A DNA stretch of 64,000 nt from an uncultured Bacteroidales bacterium (GTDB lineage: Bacteria > Bacteroidota > Bacteroidia > Bacteroidales > Paludibacteraceae), in assembly GCA_900319645.1 (NCBI GenBank), contig ONPG01000002.1, positions 1 to 64,000 on the forward strand, written 5' to 3'. Shown piece by piece: positions 7,416-18,400 of this stretch; the first letter of the stretch is position 1; each line of letters starts with the position of its first letter. The notes under the pieces were generated by a model. The model saw only the letters and a list, made by a program, of their open reading frames with translations, had not been told where the DNA came from and searched no databases. The position numbers and the translations under genes are program-made.

Positions 7416-8792
7416 ATGTTTTTGAACGTTAATCAGCATAATGAAAACGTGACAGATCTCGCCAACTGCAAGGTTGGCGAATCTGTTTCCGTTTCCGGCA
7501 TGATCCACAATGTCCGCGTGACGAAATGGGGTGGGTTCATCGTGCTGCGTAAGAGCCGCGGATTATTGCAAGCAGTAGTGAGCAACGAGACCTCCAAGTT
7601 CTTTGACGAACAGGGCAACGAGATCGCAATGAACGATCTTTGCCGCGAGATGGCGATCACCCTCACCGGTACCGTCAACGAGGCGAAGATCAAGGATCCC
7701 GCAGCGTTCTACAACACCATTGAGATCGCTGTAGCCGAGGTACGCGTACTCTCGCGTCCGACAACCGCTGAGGTGGTGGATATGAACGCCCTCAAGTTCG
7801 GTGACGAAGAGACTTTGCTTCGGTATAAGTTTGACAACCGTCAAGTGACGCTCCGCAACCCGCGCGACATGGCGATTCTCAAAGTGCAGAGCACGATCGC
7901 TCGCGCTTTCGGAGAGTTCCTCGCTGCTAACGGCTTCACCCAGATCTTCACACCGAAGATCGTTTCCGAGGGAGCCGAAGGAGGTGCTAATGTGTTCAAG
8001 ATGGATTATTTCGGCAAACAGGTTTATCTTGCTCAGAGCCCGCAGTTCTACAAGCAGATCGGCGTCGGCGTCTATGAGCGCGTCTTTGAGATCGCTCCCG
8101 CTTACCGCGCAGAGAAACATGCTACCTCCCGCCACTTGAACGAGTATATCTCGCTGGATGTGGAGATGGGCTTCATCAAAGGCCAGGAGGATGTCATGAC
8201 CCTCGAAGCAGCTCTGCTGCGCCATATCATTGCGGTCGTAGAGCGTGATTGCGCTCACGAGCTCCATCTGCTCAATGCCGTTAACCCCGTGCTGCCGGAG
8301 CAGGTACCTGCATGGAAACTCAGTGAGGTACACGAGATTCTCTTTGAGAACGGTCTCTGCGAAGCAGACCACCGTGGAGAGGACGACCTCGCACCGGAAG
8401 AGGAGCGTGCCATCTGCAAGTATGCCTTTGAGAAATACGGTTCGGACTTTGTGTTCGTTACCCATTTCCCATCTGAGCACCGTGCATTCTATGCAATGGA
8501 CGATCCCGAGGATCCGAGTCTTACCCTGAGTTTTGACTTGTTGATGCGTGGTCTGGAGATCACCTCCGGTGGTCAGCGTATCCATAAGGAAGCTGACTAT
8601 CGCGAGAAGATGATCCGTCGCGGTATGAACCCCGATGCGTTCCATTTCTACCTCGATACCTTCAAGAACGGCATGCCTCCTCATGGTGGCTTTGCTATCG
8701 GTCTGGAGCGTATCACGGCATGCTTCTTAGGCATTGCGAACGTCAAGGAATGTTCGATGTTCCCCCGCGACATCAACCGCGTCGCTCCTTAA
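7416..8792 (+). CDS. aspS: Aspartyl-tRNA synthetase, archaeal/eukaryal type (likely non-discriminating)
   Basis: This is a class IIb aminoacyl-tRNA synthetase of about 458 residues. It has an N-terminal OB fold (VSGMIHNVRVTKWGGFIVLR) and then the catalytic core: motif 2 region FEIAPAYRAEKHATSRHLNEY, the VEMGFI segment, SFDLLMRGLEITSGGQRIH and motif 3 GFAIGLERITACFLG. It lacks the insertion domain that makes bacterial AspRS about 580 residues. The closest match I recognise is archaeal-type AspRS (AspS2), many of which also charge tRNA-Asn and feed GatCAB; discrimination cannot be read here. AsnRS is the main alternative. The ATG at 7416 is preferred over a GTG at 7389 inside the GTGATCTC repeat. 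Confidence 0.85.
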   Translation: MFLNVNQHNENVTDLANCKVGESVSVSGMIHNVRVTKWGGFIVLRKSRGLLQAVVSNETSKFFDEQGNEIAMNDLCREMAITLTGTVNEAKIKDPAAFYNTIEIAVAEVRVLSRPTTAEVVDMNALKFGDEETLLRYKFDNRQVTLRNPRDMAILKVQSTIARAFGEFLAANGFTQIFTPKIVSEGAEGGANVFKMDYFGKQVYLAQSPQFYKQIGVGVYERVFEIAPAYRAEKHATSRHLNEYISLDVEMGFIKGQEDVMTLEAALLRHIIAVVERDCAHELHLLNAVNPVLPEQVPAWKLSEVHEILFENGLCEADHRGEDDLAPEEERAICKYAFEKYGSDFVFVTHFPSEHRAFYAMDDPEDPSLTLSFDLLMRGLEITSGGQRIHKEADYREKMIRRGMNPDAFHFYLDTFKNGMPPHGGFAIGLERITACFLGIANVKECSMFPRDINRVAP

Positions 8793-8799
8793 TGACAAC

Positions 8800-8823
8800 A
8801 AACCCTCCCTCGCAGGAGGGTTT
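8800..8823. terminator. Rho-independent terminator after aspS
   Basis: AAACCCTCC (8800-8808) pairs with GGAGGGTTT (8815-8823) around a 6-base loop, 7 bases after the aspS stop. It is followed by a T/G-rich tract on the plus strand and by TTTGTTGTC on the minus strand, so it could end transcripts from either side. Confidence 0.8.
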
Positions 8824-8902
8824 GTTTGTTTTGTTTTGTTTTGTTTGTTTGTTGGTTGTTGGTTGTTTGTTTGTTGTTTGTTTGTTTGTTTGTTTGTTTG
8901 TG
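8821..8902. repeat. GTTT microsatellite tract
   Basis: About 80 bases consist almost only of GTTT, GTTTT and GGTT words, for example five consecutive TTTG units around 8878-8900. Such tracts are prone to slippage. It lies directly after the aspS terminator. Confidence 0.85.
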
Positions 8903-8923
8903 GTTCGTCCTGCAGTTTCTTTT

Positions 8924-8977
8924 GAACAGCCTGCCCCCCCCCTTCGGGCTGTTCGACCCTCTATGCCGTGAGAGGGT
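8924..8977. other. Two adjacent perfect hairpins
   Basis: GAACAGCC (8924-8931) pairs with GGCTGTTC (8947-8954) around a C-rich loop containing a run of nine C. Directly after it, ACCCTCT (8956-8962) pairs with AGAGGGT (8971-8977) around ATGCCGTG. A near copy of the second hairpin lies in the rubredoxin leader at 61613-61630. Confidence 0.7.
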
Positions 8978-9010
8978 TAGGTTTGTTAAAAAGAATTTTA
9001 CGATGAAGAT

Positions 9011-9032
9011 GCTTGAGATATGCTTGAGATAT
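9011..9032. repeat. Two tandem 11-bp units GCTTGAGATAT
   Basis: Two exact adjacent copies at 9011-9021 and 9022-9032. They are followed by GCAGCGCGCCTGC, a small inverted repeat. The 11-bp period matches the tandem repeats at 20965, 33436, 33481 and 61330. Confidence 0.75.
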
Positions 9033-9088
9033 GCAGCGCGCCTGCATGTAGGAAGCATGAATCTAAAGGCTCTTTCCGAAATCCGATG

Positions 9089-9121
9089 CAAAGATACGAT
9101 GAACATTTTGGTTTTTCCAAA
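9089..9121 (-). promoter_or_regulatory. Minus-strand promoter motif without a known gene
   Basis: On the minus strand TATCTTTG occupies 9096-9089 and is followed by CATCGG; TTTG lies 25 bases upstream (9121-9118). It would drive leftward transcription through the paired hairpins to the bidirectional terminator at 8800, giving an RNA of roughly 280 nt with no credible ORF. Confidence 0.45.
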
Positions 9122-9302
9122 TTTTTTCGCAACTTTTTTACATTTTTTTTGCATTTTTTTTGTTAATAGGCTGATTTATTGTGATTTATATTATTGGCGT
9201 AGTAAAAATCACAAATCACAGATTCACACAAAAATGTCGGTTTGACATTTCCTAAAATTAGAAGGCGAAAATGTAAAAAAATACAGAAAAAAGGTTGCGA
9301 AA

Positions 9303-9334
9303 TTTGCACAAATGCGAAATTTTTTGTACTTTTG
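9303..9334 (+). promoter_or_regulatory. Promoter of the 3089-residue protein gene
   Basis: TTTGC at 9303 (-33 element) and TACTTTTG at 9327-9334 (-7 element) are exactly 24 bases apart start to start, the common spacing in this window. The T-tract GAAATTTTTTGTAC before the -7 element is nearly the same as at the susC promoter (50955-50971). The leader to the ATG at 9467 is about 125 bases. Confidence 0.75.
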
Positions 9335-9466
9335 CGCGTTGTTTCAATTGGAAACACACTTGACGACAATAATCGTCTTAAATAGAAAAAGAGAAATCGC
9401 TTCGGCGATGGCTAACAAGAATAATCAATAGATAACAGATCAATGCTTTAAATATCTTTTATAACA

Positions 9467-12400
9467 ATGAAAAAACGGAATCTACTGACAGTAATAGTAC
9501 TGCTCTCACTTTTTACTTTGCTTTCGTCTCCAGTACAGGCGGCGGATGCCTATGCGTATTTTGAGAATCCCGAGAACTACGATGCGTATAATGCCGGGAA
9601 TGGCAAGATCCACGTGAAGTTGCTTGTATTCGGCGAGAAAGGCGACTACAACTACAATGCGGGTCGCGGCCAAAACCGAAACCTGGAGAATGAGTACGAT
9701 CCGACACCGGATGCGACGGGTTCGCGTCTGTACACCGAGCGCACGGACGTGACGAACGACCGGACGGTCCAGTTGTATTACTGGGGTGACAACTACTACA
9801 ACCGTAGTGCGTCGTCCGGTTCGCACAAATGGCCGAAAGACAAGGGTGTGGTTTGGGTTCAATTGCAGAGCGGTGTGCTGGTGTGTACGAACACGTACGA
9901 AGGTATCGACCGCACAGTAACAGCCGACGGCACGGTGGTGCAGATCGAGCTGAAACGCAAGGACGAGGGCGGTCACCGCACGTATTTCGAGTTCGACTGG
10001 TATCCTCCGACGAATTTGGACGGGAAAGATTTCTTGCTGAAAGTGATGTCGGACCACCACAGGAGCAACGGCTCGTACTATCGCAGCAAAGAGCATAATT
10101 TCGGCGAGTTCACCGGTGCAGACCAGGATCAAGCGCCCATCATCACCGATCCGTTCTTCTATGCAGCCAACGACAAAGGTCGTGCCGGCTACGGCAAATT
10201 GGCGATGGTATATTCCTCGATGACCAAAGTAGATGAATATTACACCTCGCACGATCTGTACAGGAATCCGATAACCGAGCAGTCGGACATGCTTTTCGTG
10301 CAGCCCGAAGACACGGTGATTCAGGGCTACCGTCTGTGTTTCCACAAGCTGCGCAGCACCGACCAGACGACTTGGAACTGGGTGTGGTCGAACAAAGTGG
10401 ATGTACCTGCGTATCACAAGCTATACAACTTCTTCGCAGCGGAATACCGCTATCATCGTGAGGATGTGGATAAATGGTATTATGACCGTCGCTACAAGAA
10501 GTTGACATGGGAGATCAGATATCCTCAGGAAGAAGATGCGATGGCCACCGATTATTTCGAGATTCAACGCGCGTACAATGAAGATTTTTCGGATGCCGTG
10601 ACGATCGACGTGATAGACATGGATTATGATGCGTCAACTACCCAGAACAATATACAGACCTATACGTACGTAGATTCCACCGAAGGAGCGTGGTGGAATC
10701 CGGTGCAAGACAACGGCAAGATATACTACCGAGTACGCCGTGCTTCCTCGGCTGTATGGGGATGGGATTCCAACCCGTACGCCCTGAGCACAGAGGTGAA
10801 TTTCAACCATCTTTCAGCTCGGTTTAACTCCACAACCCACGGTAGGTATTGGCTGGATGAGGACTTTGCCAACAACAACGAAGTGCATATCCGGCTGAGC
10901 TTGTTTTATTCCACTGCGGGAGGTGAACGTACATACGATTCCCCCGGGTATAGCTATGTATTTATCGACCCGAATCAGAAACTGATGCTGCGGAAGATCC
11001 TGGTAGAGAGCCGGGACACCATGATTATTGAGATTCCGCATGACAGCCTCGTGGCAGCGTTCAACCGCGCGTTCTATCATCCCGACAAAACTGAATATTT
11101 CGCCAGGGAAAAGATAGAAGTCAATTATATTGACCATGCCAATACACCTTGTGTGCACTATACCTACGAGGCATACATGGACACCACGGATGTGATCATT
11201 AAAAACTTTGGCACGCAGGACGCAAGACTGCTCACCACCCCCTTGCCTCTGTGGAACGAAAAGGGTGTTGATATCTATTACACGGAGGCGGCGAACATCA
11301 ATACGTTTGCCGGAAGCGACCATGAGTTCTCGGAGTACGTGCTGCTGACGTGGGATGCCACGGAGGGTGACATAGGCAGTTATGCCATCGAGACACGTCC
11401 GAATGCCGAAAGTGCATGGACACCTATCGTCTCGGGCATTGAACAGAACTGGTATCAGGACCGCCATGCCGATCCGGAGATAAGCGATACATGGCAATAC
11501 CGTCTGACGATGAGCTATGAATGCAACGGCAATCATATCGAGCGCAGCGCTATCACCTCAGGTAGCCGCTATCCGTACGGAAAAGTCAGCGGTCGTGTGA
11601 CGTATGCCGACGGCACGGGTTGCCCTGATGTAGAGGTGAACGCGTCGCGTGTGTCGGACGGCGCTATGATCCAACGTGTGTACACCGACGAGAGCGGATA
11701 CTATCTATTCGACAGCCTTCCTTACGGAGGTGATGCCCAGTACGCTGTGATGCCGGTGAGCCAGCACGCCGAGTTCCGGTATAACAACACGAGTGCCACC
11801 TTTGCCGGTGTGACGCTCTCGTTGGACCGCAGCGTGGCGACGGGAATCGATTTCGCGAATATCTCCTTTGTGCGTGTCAGCGGCCGTGTGCTGTATGAAA
11901 ACAGTACGATACCGGTTCGCGACGCCAATTTCCTGGTGAACGGCAAGCTCGTTCAAGTGAGCGGGTATGTTTATAAAACCGATGCATCGGGCAATTTCGA
12001 GTTCTCGGTGCCGAAAGACGCAGCGTTTACGATGCAGGTGGTGAAAGACCATCATGTTTTTGCCGGCGAGGGATATGTTCGCATAGAGGGCGACAGCTTG
12101 TTGACGCTGAGCAAGGCGCAGGACGGAATCCGGCTGTATGACCAGACCAAAGTGCGGTTGATAGGTCGTCTGGCGGGAGGTAATAACCAGGCATCCAAAC
12201 CTCTCGGACACGGGCTGAGTACCAACTATTTGGGCGACGACCTGAAAATGGTATTCGAACTGGAGGGCGACAATATCTCGCATATCGTTCATTTCTCCGC
12301 CGATCCGGACAAAGACACCATACAGCAGCGTGTGGACTCCACGGCTACACTCTTTGAGAAGAAACGTATTACCATCTATCCGGATGTGCGTACGGGCGAG

Positions 12401-15400
12401 TACGCCGTGGATCTGTTCCCGGTGCGGTACAAGATTACACAGGCAACCGCGCGCGGCTATGCTACACTCTTTGCCGACGGCAAGACGAGCGAGACGCTGG
12501 ATCTAAGCGATGCAGCAATCGTACACAAAGAGGACGTGTATGAGGGCGACACCGTGCGCTACAACGCTTCCTATTGTATTACCTATCACAGCCCGATCAG
12601 CATCAGTTGTACGCAGTTGCGCTTTGGCCGCGAGATAGGTTGGTACGGCGAGGAAAATATGGTTCGCAAAAATATCCTGAACGAAAAGATCGTAGTGCCG
12701 TTGGTTATGAAACAAAAAGACGGCAGTTATAACTACCTGTTCGGCGCACCTGTGTTCAACATGGACAAATATACCTTCCGCGTCACGGCGCACGAGGACT
12801 ATTATTACAACAACAACGAGTTGTCCACCAAGCACGAGGAAGTGCGTATCAAGGGCGGCAAGCTGAAGGTCTATAACGGTCTGTACGAAGCTACGAACAC
12901 GGAGATAGAGAGTTATGATATGGATATGAACGGGCAGCAGGACATCACCGTGCCGGTCAATTACGTATCTTTTATGAAAACCGGCGAGGAAGCGCTGCGC
13001 GTGCTGGATCTGAGTGTGGAATACGAAGGGATGTACGTAGAGAGCCAGCCTATCCGTGCCTATGTGGCGGGCAACAAGACCAAAGGTAAGGACTACGTAT
13101 CGTCCGGATACGGTAGTCTGCTGTTATTGGATATTTTGCGCGATCCTCCCGGTTCGCAGAGTTATTCGTTTATCGAGAGCGGTACGACCTATCAATATAA
13201 CTACACGTACGAGTTTGATCTGACTTTCGGCTTGGATCTCTCGATAGGTGCAGGTTCCTCGGACATAATGACGATGGGGTCTGTAGTCGGAGTGCCCTCC
13301 GGTATGTATGCCGGATACGTGGTAGATTTAGACCATACCTATATGGGTAATATCCCCATCACCAGCAACTACTACTACAAGCGTGCAGCCCACTATACCT
13401 TCCAGACTCAGGAACGCATAGAGACCGACAATGAGAAGTATTTCGTGGACCAGACGGGTAACGGCAAGTACTTCGTCGGCCAGGAGGCGGACGTCTATAT
13501 CGGCGCGGTGCAGAACGTGTATAACGGTATCACGGACGCGGTGAAGCCGATCGACTCGCTGACGTATGCGACGCTCAAAGCACGCGAGCGTCCTGATGGT
13601 TACGGCTCACTCAAGACGGTAGCCACCGGACGGGACGCAGAAGGGAGACTGTATTATCTGGTGGTAGGCGCAGAGACGGAAGCGGGACTCTATCTAAAAA
13701 GCTCCTTTATCTATACCCACGATTATATCGAGCATACGCTGCTGCCGCAACTCAAACAGCGCCGCGACAATCTGCTGCTGACCTGCGACAGTACCACGGC
13801 GCAAGAGATAGCCAATGCGCAGCACAAGCAGGTCTATTGGAGCAAACTGCCACCCGAAAGCGACCAATTCGGAGAAGAGGGTACCTATCTGCGTTTTAAA
13901 CCCGCCGGCAGCCAAAAGCAATATCCCAACGAAGTGGAGGATCTGACTAACGAGATGGCAGGCTGGTTGGATCTGTTCTGTCGCAATGAGACCGATAAAA
14001 TCAACGCTATCTACAGCAACAGCAGCAAGATGGTTGGCAGATGGTCGGTGAGCGGCGGTACGAAGATGACCCATACAGAGCTCTATGAATACGGCAACAA
14101 CTACTCCAGGCGTGTGGATTATCCCGGTACGACGTTTACCATGAACAAGGGTATTGACAACGATGCCTTCACCAAATTTGGCAAAGCGGTAGCTGACAAA
14201 CTGGATAAACTACAGAATACCAATAGGAATAACGATGCCGATCAGAAGACCACCAAACAGACACAGGAGATATTAACACAAACCCCCGGATGGAAGCTCA
14301 AATTCTCGATTAAGCCAGTTTTGGACATCGGTGGTAGTTATGATCCGAACCATACGACGACGCATACGAAGAAAGCCGGCTTTGTGCTGGAGACAGATAA
14401 TTTCGGTCATGAGTCGGTGACGGTCTATCGCGTGGTGACTACCGATAGTCTGTTCAATGCATCCTCGAAGGGTACCCGTGATTTCCTCACGCAGAACAGC
14501 AAGGTGGGCAATAAATCCGACAATTCGCCGGATAGTTTGTATGGTTCGTATGTCTTCTTCCTGGAAGGCGGCGCATCGCGTTGCCCGCATGAGCCTGCAT
14601 ACACCACCAACTGGTACAGCCCGGCTATGCCGCTGTCCGCCGGTACGCTCAATCTGGAGAATCAGAAGATTGATGTCAACGTACACGAGCGGAGCAATGT
14701 GCCTGCCGACCAGCCTGCGGTATTCCTGCTGAGATTGAGCAACGAGAGTGAAGGCGATTTCGGCGGATCCGCCCTGCCGATTACGTTCTATCTGAAGCAA
14801 AAAGAAGGCTCGAACTCCCACGGTGCGCGACTTATTATTGACGGCATGCCGCTTACGGGCGACGGACGGGCAATCAAACTCTTCCATAACGAAGTGGTCA
14901 CCAAAACGCTGCAGGTTTATGCGGGCGAAGGGTATGACTACGAGGATATTGTTCTCGAACTTGTTTCGCCTTGCGATCCGTACAACAAGTCGGCTTGTAC
15001 TATCTCGGTTCACTACCTGCCTGTGTCCTGTCCGGTGAACATCACCGCTCCGCACGACAAATGGGTAATGAACACGCTCTCTTCCCTAGACTCGCTGGGG
15101 TACTACTTGCCGGTAGTGATCGATGGTTTTGATGTCAACTACAACGGCTTCGACCATATCGAGTTCCAATACAAACTGAGTACGCAGAGCGATGAGGCTT
15201 GGGTGAACTTGTGCAGTTACTATGCCGACGACTCACTTTATAACACTGCGAGCGGGAACAAGGCTATGATCAAAGGCGGACGCATTGAGAATATACATTT
15301 CTATGGTGAGCGTGACCCGATGGAACAGCAGTATGATCTGCGGGCTGTCTCTTACTGCCGCTACGGCAACGGATTCATCTACCGCGCTTCGCCTGTCCTG

Positions 15401-18400
15401 ACCGGTATCAAGGATACCCGTCCGCCGCGTGTGTTCGGCCAGCCTGAACCGGCAAACAGCATTCTCGGAGTCGGCAACAACCTGCTCCTGCGTTTCAATG
15501 AGGCTATCGCCGGTAACTACCTCGACGAGGACAATAACTTCCAGTTGTTGGGCGTGACCAACGATGTTGCTCTGACAACCGGCGCATCCCTTGCTTTTGA
15601 CGGAAGCGCTTCGTCGTACGCCGCCACCAAGGTTAACCGCAGTCTGGCGGAGAAATCGTTCTCCATCGACCTTATGGTGAAGCCGGTGGGTAACATAGAC
15701 GAGATGTTCTTCCTGCACGGCGACGGCAACGATATGTTGCTCTTCGGCAAGACGTGGGATAACAAACTCGTGCTGCATGTGGGCATGTATGACTCGTTCT
15801 TCTCGAAACCTCTGGATGCTCCGATTACCGCCTTCACCCGCGTCATCGTTACCTATAACCACGAGACGGGTGACGTGCGTTTCTATGCGGGTTCGCAAGA
15901 AGTGACCGACTACAGTGGTCCTCATTCCAAGATCCTTGCCCACAATGCCGTCATGCCGCTTACTTTCGGTTTGGGTTATGAGGGCAATATGCTTGAGGCG
16001 CGTATATGGACCAAAGCCTTGACACCAGCCGAGATAGCCAATACGGCAGGCAGGTATCTTACCGGTTACGAGCGCGAGTTGCTTGCTTATTATCCGATGA
16101 ACGAAGGCAAAGGAGAGGTGCTTACCGACAAGGCAAATGGAGCCACACTATATGCGACAGGCACGACTTGGTCGTTAGCGAAAGGTCTGTCCATCCATTT
16201 GAATGTCACAGACTCCGTTGAACTGGCTGGTGACCTTCTGGCACGCTCGTCCGTTCAAGACGAGACACTCATGTTCTGGTTCAAGACCTCGTTGGGCAAT
16301 GCGGATATCTTTACTGCTGCAAGCGGATTCCGTGTGGCTATAGAGAATGGCAATCTTGTGATGCAGAGTGAAAATCAGAAATACGAACTCTCTGGTATGA
16401 AATCCCCTGTAACCGACGGGTCGTGGCATCATTTCGTTGTTACAATCAACCGCACGTACAACAATGTAACCGTCTTCTTGGACGGCGAGGCGGTTCAATC
16501 GCTCCATGCCGGCGTTTTCGGAAGCATCAGCGGACGAATGTATTTCGGCGGAGACGGATTCGAAGGCAATATAGACGAGCTATGTGTCTTTGAACAGGCA
16601 TTGCCCAAAGCGCTCATAGAGGAATTTGGAACGCTTTCGCCCTTCGGCGATGAGATGGGACTCATGGCGTTCCTGCCCTTCGAACAGACAAAAGAGAACG
16701 AAAACGGAATCATAGAACTCGTCTATAGTCCGAATGACCAGCGTGTGTTCAAAGACTCGAAAGGCAATGTGCTCAACAAAGAGGTTCCTCTGGTTATTGC
16801 TCCGCAGGCCGGTGAATCGTTGGCAGACAAGATAAGCCATGCCCCTGTACACAGCCACGGCCAGCTGACTAAACTGCATTTCGATTGGTCGTTCAACAAC
16901 GATGAACTCATCATCAATATCCTTAACCAGGACAGCGAGATCAACAAGCAATCCGTCTATGTGACCGTCCGCGATGTGGAGGATCTCAACGGCAACCCGA
17001 TGACATCCCCTGTAACATGGACCGCCTTTGTCGATCGCAACAGTCTCAAATGGGAGGATGACGACCTGGAGATCTTCCATCCGTACGGAGCGCAATATGC
17101 AGGAACAGAGTTCTACGATTTCCGTATCATCAACAACAGTGGCAAGCGGCATCAATATACGATTGAGTCGCTTCCGGATTGGTTGCGTGCTGAACCGATG
17201 TACGGCTCAATCAAGCCTATGGAGGACAAGTCCATCCGCTTCTGGTATAACTACACCATGCAGCCCGGCAAGTATATGGATATCGTCTATCTGACCGATG
17301 AGGAAGGGTTGTGCGAACCGCTGGAAGTAAGCTTTACCGTCGATGCCATGCCTCCTTATACGCTTGTGGATAAGAACAAATACCCGCTCACGATGTCGCT
17401 TTGCGGCAAGGTGCTCGTCAACAACTTGCCTGACGTGGAAACAGGTGACCAAGTGTTTGCTCTCTATCACAACGAGTGTATCGGCATGGCGAATGTGGGC
17501 TATCAGTCGCCATACAGCATCGGCCAGATGCCTGTAACCAACGACCTCTATCTTACTATCTATGGCTGCGAGTCCATGAGTGGCAAAGCCATCCGTTTCG
17601 TGTTGTGGCAGGCATCCACGGGCAAGACCTTCAATCTCAATCCCAGTGTGGACATCGCTTTCAAACCGGGAGACGTGGTAGGTTGTGGTTACGACGAACC
17701 CGTTGTGCTGGCTACTGGAGGAGCGGAAACGCAGAATATTGAGATTCCTTCAGGATGGAGTTGGGTTTCGTTCCATCTGGATGTGGAAACGGGCAAGAGT
17801 CCTATCCGGAACGTCCTGTCTGCTGCAGAACCCTGGGTGGAAGGCGACCTGATCAAGACGCCGGAGACCCGCCAGTTCTGCACCTATTCCGAGACCATCG
17901 ATGCCTTTGTGGGTACGCTTAGCGCGCTCGATTATCATGACATATATATGGTATATGCCAAGAGTGACAATACTTTGCGCGTGAGTGCAGACCAACTGAC
18001 GCAGGATAAGATGATGCTCACTCTCCGTGGCAACGGTCAATGGAGTTCGCTCCCGTGTCTGCTCTCGGAGATTACTCCTGTGACGGAGGCTTTAGCGGGT
18101 TATTACGACTACGCCACACCGGGTGATATTGTCAAGGGACACGACCGCTTTGCCGTCTTCTCGGCTGACAAGAAATGGGTGGGTGACCTTCCGTCTCTCC
18201 GTCCGGGCGATGGATATCTCTTCCGGAGAATTGCCGAAGGAGATGTGCAAGTGCCGTTCTTCAACAAGACGACCAAAGCTCCGAAACGCCGTGCGGCAGT
18301 AGAGAAAGAGCCGGAACCTTTCCATGGCTCATCTGCTACCAACATGACCATGATCTGTGCGATAAAAGCCGAAGGCTATCAGGAGGACGAGACTGTTATA

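Larger units (their letters stand above)
8793..9466. other. Intergenic region with hairpins, simple repeats and two promoters
   Basis: These 674 bases hold no convincing gene. From left to right: a terminator hairpin, a GTTT microsatellite, two perfect hairpins, an 11-bp direct repeat, a minus-strand promoter motif at 9089, an AT-rich stretch and the plus-strand promoter of the giant gene. Short ORFs on both strands here are Val/Cys/Leu- or Gln/Thr-Asn-rich translations of the microsatellite and were rejected. Confidence 0.7.

Noticed and set aside
8789-9245. Open frames on both strands across the GTTT tract
   Set aside because: Their products are low-complexity translations of the microsatellite (Val/Cys/Leu/Phe or Asn/Gln/Thr/Lys) with no conserved features.
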